From Diploscapter coronatus (lineage: Eukaryota; Nematoda; Chromadorea; Rhabditida; Rhabditidae): DNA of 64,000 nt. Location of the stretch: positions 21,467,249 through 21,531,248 of the forward strand of contig OZ038423.1 of NCBI GenBank assembly GCA_964036155.1, written 5' to 3'. Positions 55,979-64,000 of this stretch are shown here, one piece after another (position 1 is the stretch's first letter; each line of letters opens with the position of its first letter). The position numbers and the translations under genes were made by a program. The notes beneath the pieces were generated by a model. The model was given only the letters and a program-made list of their open reading frames with translations, was not told the origin of the DNA and ran no database searches.

Positions 55979-57106
55979 TTATGTGGTCCGAGAAGGAGTC
56001 GCAGGAGGAATGGGTTTGGGTGGCAGAGTCGATGTTACCACCTGAAATTACTTCATGAGCATGCAAATAGGCGATAGAGTGGTAGAATTTTCCCATTTTG
56101 TATTTTAGGAAATCAGTTCTATAAGGATCCGACAAACGGAAGTCTTATCCCGCGAAATATAGAAAAGGATAGTGTGCCCCTTTCTCCCCGACAATATATC
56201 CAATATTTTCCGTTGAAAATAACTATTTTACGGTGACTTTTGAAAATATTCCTAAAAATGCTCACGTTGATGAGATCTTCCATGGCGGTTTCCGATTTGA
56301 ATCGTTCTTCCGGTTCTTCCACGATCAATTGCACCTGAAGATTGAATGTGGTGAAATTATTTGATGATTGGAAATGATGAAAAAGTTTAGGCAGATAGAA
56401 TTTATGGCGAAATCGAAACATCAAATGATGCAGAACAAAATTAATCCAGGACTTTCATTCCCATTGAAAATTGGGAATTTTTAGTTGAGATAAATGGTAT
56501 TCCAAGTTAATCGTGATTTTATGCACATTCAAGAAAAATCTGATTTTTCTTACGAATGAATGATCAAATTTTGGAAGAGCCGAATATTGTGAAAATTTTA
56601 ACTTACATCAGTAGGAGCCGTGGGCCTCAGGTTGATGATTTGAAGCGTCTCTGCACCGGTCAACTAAGCATTGATTTTCTGGTAATTTGTCAAGAGGAAA
56701 CTTTTCTGACCTCATACGGTTTGAGAAGTTTGACTAATTTGCTGATGCAGTCCTGCGTTTGCACTGCAGCCGGTGTCGTCTTCAGGTATTTCTGGGTCTG
56801 AAATTGATTCATCCATCATTTGGAAAACATATTTATATTTGATAATAATACATTTTCATTTGTTCTTCATCATTATAAAACATTATCTGCGTTGAAGTTT
56901 CATACTTTCACTATTTTTCTCATAAATTGAATTACTTTTTATTTTTGACTGAAAATACCGACCTCATAAACGACAGTCATGAGCATTTTGTCCTTGTCCC
57001 TGACTCGTTTCCCTGCAGCTGCAGTAACCGCATTCTTCTCCTCTTCCAGCAACTTCATCACCTCGTAGTTCGTCAACACCGATTCGCGCGCGTTCAGAAT
57101 CTCCAT
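55979..57106 (-). CDS. RNA polymerase III subunit R9 (RPC9 / CRCP, RPB4-like)
   Basis: Small stalk subunit of RNA polymerase III, partner of RPC8, needed for tRNA and 5S RNA initiation. Five exons give 139 residues: 57106-56963, 56797-56711, 56663-56607, 56334-56266, 56041-55979. The order matches human CRCP (148 residues): MEILNARESVLTNYEVMKLL (human has LLSNYEVFQLL), KYLKTTP (YISKTP), LVKLLKPYELTGAETLQIIN (KLTKAEKLQLLN), LRPTAPTDVQLIVEEPEER (HRPVTAVEIQLMVEESEER). The intron between exons 2 and 3 is only 47 bases. A splice acceptor (TATTACAG) lies eight bases before the ATG, as expected of trans-spliced or leader-spliced nematode messages. It lies 0.85 kb downstream of the nucleoporin stop on the same strand, so joint transcription is possible. 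Confidence 0.92.
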
Positions 57107-57953
57107 TCTAAAATTCTGTAATAAAATAAATGGCTTTTTTCTTGTAATTTTAGGCAAACCGACTATCAAAATTCAAAAATCAGAAATTGTAATTTGAAAA
57201 CGAGACTGAAAGAAGTGATGTGTTGATTTTGAAATTATTAAAAATTTCTTAATTTTTTTGGAAGATTCCATGTTGTTAGAGACTGAAATGGAATTGTAAG
57301 AAAAACGGCGAAAACTTTCGAATTTAACTAGAGGAGAATTCCATTCAAACAGGAATGCTGAATCCTCCTCAAAATGATATGGATCATGATAGAATTGGAT
57401 AGTCTCGCAGCGTAAAATCAAATTAATCCGTTTCAATATTTGAGATACCATAGCCGTTTCAAACGATATGTAAGTAATCTAAAAATAGACGATTTCAAAA
57501 TCGACTTTTATTGTTCATAACGACAAAAATGAAGGGAAAGAAAAACAACAACGCTAGACCTTTGAATGAACGAAGGAATTCTCCCGTACTGAAATGTTGG
57601 ATCAAGAAAAATGGGCAGGGTGAAAATGGTGGAACAGAACAGAATGAGAATGAAATTGAGATACACCGATTCAAAATTATATGATCAAATGAAAAATATA
57701 ATAATAAATTAAGCCTAAAGCTGGTCATCTTTCAAGAATAGTATGAAATATTAAAAACTGAAAGAAATATCGTAAATTCTAAACAAACACGACTCGGTGA
57801 ATATTTTTTAACCTTTCTTTGATCGATCATATATTGAATCTTCAAGTTGGATTCGTTCTTACTTTTTCAGAATTTACGGCTATCGTCTAATTAGCAGCTT
57901 CAACAAGAATGATGATATTTTAGAAAGTGCAAATGACTAAACTCAAAATGAAA
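57107..57953. other. Spacer between nucleoporin stop and RPC9 start
   Basis: About 850 bases of AT-rich DNA on the transcribed side of both minus-strand genes. It should hold the nucleoporin 3' untranslated region and the RPC9 promoter or intercistronic region. No exon was seen. Confidence 0.5.
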
Positions 57954-60900
57954 TTACTGTGTTACGGACTTGAGTTGAGTGAGGATGGAGGAGGGAGAGA
58001 CGAAGCTGAGTTTGGTTGGCGGGGAGGGGACTGGGAACGAAGGGGCGGATTTGCGCAGGCGGCTCAGCAACGCATCCCCGTCGATCATTTCTCGCAGGGG
58101 CTCGTCTGAAAAGATGATCCGATTTTGCAGTTCTGTATAACATTCATGAATGATAAGAAGAATTTATCATACTTTTTTGTGCTAATTTTGAAAGCAAAAC
58201 GAAAATTTGTTACTTTTTCATTATCATACCTTATTCCTAATGGTATTTATTCAAAATTCAAAGTTCTTTAGAAGATTGAAGACTTTTTTATAATGAAGGA
58301 TTTACCATCGAAATAGATGAGTGACACGATGATTGCAGCTGCAGTGAGCACGTCGCAGACCACATTCGCGCGCAGAAGCTGTGCGTATACTTCAGAGCAC
58401 GTCGATATCACGTCCAGCAACTGAAAATCATAGATAAGTAAATTATTCGAAGTTGTTCTTTCAATGAAGTAAGTTTTTTTCCCTTTTACTCTTTCACAAT
58501 GTACAAAAAGCGATTATCAAGATGAAGATGTTCATCAGTGAAAAAAGATAAAGAAAAACTTGGACCATTCAAAAATAACTTGTACTGAGTGCGTCATAAT
58601 TACTGTCCGGTCTATGTATATTTCGTTTCATGCTTGCGAAACGATGACTTCACAGTAAAATAGACATTTGTCGAGATTTCAAATTAGTATTGATAGGTAA
58701 AAAGTCAAATCCGGTTTGGGAAGTATTCTGAGTACTTAGGAGCCGAAATTCCGTAGTAATTTCATTTTTTCTACGATGAAAGTGAAATTGGACAGTAATT
58801 ATGACGCAATCTGTAAATATTGAAAATCCAGAAAAGTATAACCTTGAACGAAAGCTTTCTCCACTTTTTGTTGGTGCAGAGTGCGAGACACAAATGCAGC
58901 GCATCGTCGAAGATCTCGGCGAAAATGTTCGATGGGGAACCCGCTCTGGAAAATGCATTTTTAAAGGAAAACATTTTTTAGAAGTTTTGATTAGAAGCAT
59001 ATTCCACATCTTGAAGGCTTTTTTCTTGAAAAATTTACCATCTATTTTTCGCAAATGTTTTTTTTTTCACTTTCAGTAATAGTTTCCTAAAATCCTACTT
59101 TTTGACGGAATTGGGTTCGAGGAAGATCTGTGCGGGCGGCTCCGCGAATGCACTGCAGAGGAATTCAGTGACGGAGAGCTCGGCCAGGGCGTCCCATCCA
59201 TTCGATGAAGAGGCCAGGCGAGTCAGGGCTGCCTGAAAATCGTAAATCAAGATAAAATCTGATCCATCATTGTTAAATATCGTGTTCTGTTACGAAACCG
59301 AACTTGCGTGAAGATTTAAATAATCTAGGAAAACGCTTACCAAAGTGGCCTGTAGAATGTAGAGATTGAGTCGCTGGCTGGACTTGGCCTTGGCTGCGGC
59401 AGCCCAGTCAGTGATTTTGTGAGTGATGATGAGTTCGCACAGCAGACGAGGGATGCCTGATTGGCGCACAAGTGCTGGTAACTGAAAGTAAAAATATTGG
59501 TCTGGTTAAGAGAATAATTACGAGAAAGATATGAAATTTTCATTATTTTTATTCCTTAGTAGATTTCTCGGAATTATATCGATACATACGAGTTTGAAAT
59601 TCCGTGATTTTCAAAGTGTCTAGCATTTATATTTTCCATTAATCGATATGGATGCTATTTTGAGGATCATTGTCACTGAATGTCCAAAAAAGTTTCATGA
59701 AAATTGTTTCATAAACAACTCCTATATGAAGTTTTTCCTCTCAAAAATAGTGCATTGCTTCTGGTTTCGGTGTATCATCGTATAATCGAAAATTGCATAA
59801 TATCCCTATTATGAAAGAAGATTTGATATTTCTCAGGGATAATTTTTGGGACACTTATGAATATTTATTTTAGTGAAAATTTTACCTTTCCGAGTCCTTT
59901 CGAGTCTTCGTACAGCAGGTCAGCCAAAAGAAGGAGAACCGCAGGCTGAAAATGATTGCATTTCTACAAAATCATTGAAATATCTTTCCTCTCTCAAATA
60001 TTTTACTCTATTTCTTGCTGTGATTCGAGTTATGCGCTTTTTCGCCCATTTTTGGCTGATTTTGTTGATCCCCAGGGGCCAACGTGAGCAACAGCGCATT
60101 TATGGGTCGTGTCAGATTCGACCGAGTCCCTCCTCGGGGTGAAAGGCGAAGAATGACACCCCCTCCCAGTCCCGCGCAACAAAGATAAATTAGCCTTTTC
60201 CTGACGAAAACCTCGACTTCCCCTCCGCATAAATTCCAAATTTACAAATCAAATCGCCATATTTCAAATTCACATGCCATTGGATAGAGAAGAGCTTTGC
60301 ATCTTTCGATGCGCCCTCCTTCTCAAGCATTGCTACTACAAATATCGGTAAGGTTTTGAGAATTATTCGGGAGGAAAATGGGAAATTTTTCTAGATTGAA
60401 CCATATTCTTCTACTTCTTTGTTATATTTTATTTCTACTAACTTCGGCATTTCTCTTTTACAAAATCGAACATAAACAGTCGGATTTTGAGAGGCAACGA
60501 TGGTTCGCTCGATTAGCAGCGGATCGCCACAGGTAAAATTTTTTTAAATTGATAGATTCTCTAATTGAATTATGAATGTCGTTTTAAAAGTGAAACTCTT
60601 CACTTATCTTCACTACAATAAAAATTTCCAATATGAAAATATTTTTAGATTTGTAACTCGTTCCCTCCTGCCAGACATGTTCAACAATACCAAGCTGCTT
60701 CTTTACATTCATGGAGAAAAGGCAGAATATCTCACAAAAATAGTCAACTCCCGACTAGAAACCTATGAGAACGCGCTGAAACTCCAGCCGCCTATTCCGA
60801 AAGAGCCATGCACGTTTCTCAATTCGCTGATCTTCGTAAGTCTATTCTTTTGATAATTTTCATTGCAATGATCTAAGTCTTTTCCTACTATCATTTAGTA

Positions 60901-63900
60901 GTTGAAAAAGTAAAAATTTGGAAAATTTCTCAAAGTTGCATAAAAATTAAAGTTATTTTCAACATCTATACTTTTCATCAGAAATGAGTAAAAATTCCGA
61001 TGGTTTTGGGTAAATTCTATATTCGAATAGCAGCTATATTGTGTACGAGATTTTTCTTTTAAATTCTGCTCATTTATCATCTTTGACAGGTTTTCTGCAC
61101 AGTCACGACGATGGGTCACTCCACTCTCTACCCAATCAGCCGTGCTGGTCGAATTCTCTCGATCGGAATTGCCCTATTCGGCATTCCTTTTACAATCGTT
61201 GTCATCAACCATCTAGTCAATCTGATTGCAGCGCTATTTCAACTCCCCTGCATTTTCTTGAGTAAGAGTTTGCAATTTTTGCGAACTTTTAAAAGGAATT
61301 TAGGAAAAGTCTGGTCGATTTTCCGATTTTGCACCTTGAGACCAGCGAAAGAAGAAGAACTAGAGAAGGAGCTGCACGGAAAGAGCATTGCAGAGAAGGA
61401 CTACCGCTTGCAGAAAACGCACCGACTTTTAGCTATTCCGGTAAAATTCGGTTCATTTTGATTAGAAGAAAGTATCAATGAATAAAAAGTGCATAAAATG
61501 GTGTATCTATTTTGATTTAAAAATACATTTGTCTATACATTTTTTAATAGTTGACAGCGTGGCAAATATTAAAACTGTAGTTGGCGTAATTTCGAAATTC
61601 GTTAACAGAAATATTACTTTCGAACACTATTTTCTTGACCTATGTAGTTCAAAAAGCATGAATTTAGGTAACAGTAGCAGTGTTAGCGTTATGTGGTTGG
61701 ATAGCCCTGGGCTGTTATCTGGTGCAGCTGACTTCTTCACAGATCGCCACTTCACAGGCCGTCTACATCGTCTTCAATGCCCTCACTACCATCAAAGTTG
61801 AAGCCATCGAAATTAGCAGTTCGAATAAATTTGCAAAATCTTCCTTCTTCAAAAGAAATTTTCAGAAGATCCCCTGGTAGTGATCGCGCTATTTCTGTAT
61901 TTCCTGATTGGACTAGCAATCGTTTCCTTGTTCATCAATTTGTTACATACGAAATTCAGTCGAGCTTATTGGCTTCCGGGAAAATTGTATCTTCCTTTGA
62001 GGTTAGAAAATTGACAACTAGAGAACATTTTTAAAAAATACTGCATAGGAGTTTTTCAATGATTTAGAAAAGTGATTGCATCATTAATGCGAAATAATAC
62101 AAGGAATAGTAGGAAAAAAACCCTTTCTGAGAATTACAGCGATTATAACACTACTTTTCCGGGTTTTCGATTTTTCCAATGATGTTGCTTTTGATTTGAC
62201 TAAATTCCTCTAAATTTTAGACAGAGTGCCCACATCGATGGAATAGCGACATTCGAGAGTACGGACGAAATGATGATGGGTGAATTCGCGCTCAATCACA
62301 TGACTACATTAGGGATTTTCGAATCTGATGTGAGCTGTTAGAAATGATTAAAAATGAAGCAGTTTTAGCACCAGTAGTCTAATTATGAACCTGACTTTAT
62401 CTGTTTCTAACCCACTGGAATTTCCTTTCAGATAAATGGTTTAATTTTGCAGAACAAATGCCCGTTGATTGACATCACACGAAAGGACGAGGCGAATGTT
62501 GAAGCAGTCACGCAAACTGATCAGACGGTATGTTTTATTCGAAATACAAATGAGGAAGCGTTATCTTATCGAATAAATTCATAAAGAAATGGTGATGATT
62601 TTTTGCCTGAGGTAATTGCATCTGAAGAAGAATGCCTAACAGTAAAAATTCATTCCTTACAACTGGATCGTATTTCTTTATGCATGAAGGAGAAAAGTCG
62701 AATTTCTAAATCATAGTAAAAGCGCACTTTATTTGCAACTACCATTATGACAGCTTTGTCAACTTTAAGTTGCCGTCAGCCTGTTTCCGAACGCGCAGTC
62801 CCACTCCCCCGATGATTCGTCTTCCCCTCGCCAAGGGCTCCCCCGAGGATGTCAATGATTTAGTTGCCGAGACTTATGACACTCGCGGAAGTAAATGGGA
62901 AGCAGGACTGACAAGTGAACTGACTATGCCATTCGTGGACTCTTAGAATTGCTAGAAATAGCTGAACAGCTAAATAAAACTGCCAAAGTACAATGTTTTT
63001 AACCTATTGCATAAAGATGTTCAAATCAGACATGACGCGTATGAAATTCCAGCAGAAAATCATAGAAAGCTTGGAAATGTGCAAATTTACACTTTGAGGC
63101 CGAATCTATTGGTTGGGACATTCAAAAATAATAACATTTCGAATTTCTCGAAAAGTATACTTATCGCATTTTAGATTTTCTTGTTAAAAATGATGTCATT
63201 GAAAACGACACTCGACAAACCTTGTATTGCGGAGGCAGATTGGAGATGTCGTTGGCAAGTGTTTTGCCGATGAGATGAGCCACGGCACTGATCGTCGTGC
63301 AGAGCGTGTCTCCAGCTGCTGAACTGCCTGCAGACAACAGCCAGTCCTCGTCCGTCTTTTGCAACTGAACAATTGACTTTTTGAAGTTGAAAGAAACATT
63401 TGAATTCGTAGATGAGTCAACATGTTCAAAACTTGGCAGTTTATTTTCTAGAACCTACATGTGTGCTGAACTATAGTCTTATTCGGCTGTCTCATAATTT
63501 CGTGCAGATATTTCATGAAAATCTTGTACCCTTTTCTGCCTAAAAGAATCAATATCAAATAGTGAGTTCATGATTATGCAGGACAGTAGTCATTTGCATG
63601 TTTAGCAGTGACATATTGCGTCATTGATTTCTCAAAAATGTGAGAATGAGATCTACGAGAATAATCAAATTTAAATGGAATTATGAGACAACCTAATATT
63701 TTAACCCTTTCACGAAAAAATGTAAAAGTTAATTTTTACAAGTACTACCTCTCGGACAGCAACATTTCCGTCATAGCATGTCTTCAAGCAGGAGTGACAG
63801 GCCGTGTAGAGATTGAACTGAAAATCATAATGATAAAATTGAAAATTTTCTGACACCAATTTCTTGAATAGAGCTCAAAATGTTACCTTTGTCTTGGAAG

Positions 63901-64000
63901 TCCTCTGGGATGGCTGCATGATGAGTTCCAGCAGAGGCAGCAGAATGGTGGAGAGCTCTTGGCGGATTGTCGATTTCTGAAAGCAAAGCCATGGAAATTT
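57954..64000 (-). CDS. Large nucleoporin of the Nup188/Nup205 type, C-terminal part (runs off right edge)
   Basis: Nine exons join in frame to 335 residues and a stop: 63976-63887, 63817-63749, 63364-63221, 59945-59886, 59481-59341, 59232-59099, 58945-58843, 58420-58306, 58105-57954. The chain is helical and Leu-rich, as in an alpha solenoid: STIRQELSTILLPLLELIMQ, LTRLASSSNGWDALAELSV, IFDDALHLCLALCTN and KLLDVISTCSEVYAQLLRA. The sequence of a segment x-LLTRLA-x-S-x-GW-x-AL followed by a long helix pair resembles the C-terminal scaffold of Nup205/Nup188 (inner ring of the nuclear pore). The tail after residue 290 is Ser/Pro-rich. This call rests on remembered pattern only; another giant HEAT-repeat protein is possible. 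The intron 59946-63220 contains a complete gene on the other strand. Confidence 0.7.
60274..62946 (+). CDS. TWK-type two-pore-domain potassium channel-like protein with degenerate filters
   Basis: Nine exons give 461 residues: 60274-60347, 60395-60532, 60649-60835, 61090-61440, 61668-61796, 61856-62001, 62221-62329, 62453-62527, 62770-62946. Layout fits K2P channels: helix M1 (LNHILLLLCYILFLLTSAFL), an extracellular loop with N-glycosylation site and Cys, pore loop 1 (VTTMGHSTLYP), M2 (GRILSIGIALFGIPFTIVVI), cytosolic loop, M3 (VTVAVLALCGWIALGCYLV), pore loop 2 (FNALTTIK then KFSEDP), M4 (VIALFLYFLIGLAIVSLF), and a long tail. Normal filters are G-Y-G and G-F-G after TT-x; here loop 1 has GHS and loop 2 has no glycine. 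It lies entirely inside a nucleoporin intron on the opposite strand. An alternative acceptor at 62432 would add six residues in frame. Confidence 0.88.

Noticed and set aside
63459..63539. Possible extra nucleoporin exon (RKGYKIFMKYLHEIM)
   Set aside because: Its splice phase (1 at both ends) does not match the flanking exons, which join directly in phase 0.

Overview
The window is nuclear DNA of an invertebrate animal, most likely a nematode. It is AT-rich and every gene is broken by introns. Repeated cysteine-rich units resemble the nematode extracellular C6 (DUF281) domain, an UNC-93-like transporter of nematode type lies at the left edge, and a TWK-type potassium channel lies at the right. 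Splice acceptors are looser than the strict TTTTCAG of Caenorhabditis (CAG, TAG, AAG and GAG all occur), and three introns need a GC donor to stay in frame. The species cannot be named from the sequence. I built exon models by hand from splice signals and reading-frame phase; all the main models are in frame throughout.

Left part (1-37 kb), conserved genes. An UNC-93-like transporter runs off the left edge (-). After about 7.7 kb with no recognisable gene comes protein phosphatase 1 catalytic subunit (-, 8250-14835), with two alternative last exons. A GC-rich intergenic region separates it from a divergent BCAS3 (rudhira) homologue (+, 16792-24013). Next are an alpha-helical protein of uncertain family, weakly like SLF2 (-, 25701-28806), mitochondrial succinyl-CoA ligase subunit alpha (-, 30029-32891), and a divergent RAP1-like telomere protein with a Myb domain (+, 34146-36887).

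Middle part (37-55 kb), a repeat-rich accessory region. Exons for secreted C6-domain proteins are spread over 16 kb (39425-55233), and nearly all their boundaries are in phase 1. A 9.1-kb intron holds a DNA transposon with terminal inverted repeats of about 1.06 kb and an 8-bp target duplication. One arm of that transposon carries an apparently intact RTE-type retrotransposon with a 21-bp target duplication; the other arm preserves the matching empty site. Two palindromic elements flanked by TTAA and several dispersed repeats lie around it.

Right part (55-64 kb). RNA polymerase III subunit RPC9 (CRCP) lies downstream of, and on the same strand as, the C-terminal part of a large Nup188/Nup205-type nucleoporin that runs off the right edge. 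A complete two-pore-domain (TWK) potassium channel gene is nested on the opposite strand in a 3.3-kb nucleoporin intron. Both of its pore loops lack the normal selectivity-filter sequence.

The genes do not form one pathway. The observations most worth following are the two PP1 C-termini, the filter-less TWK protein nested in the nucleoporin, the phase-1 C6 exon cassette split by transposons, and the transposon arm pair that fixes the order of insertion events.
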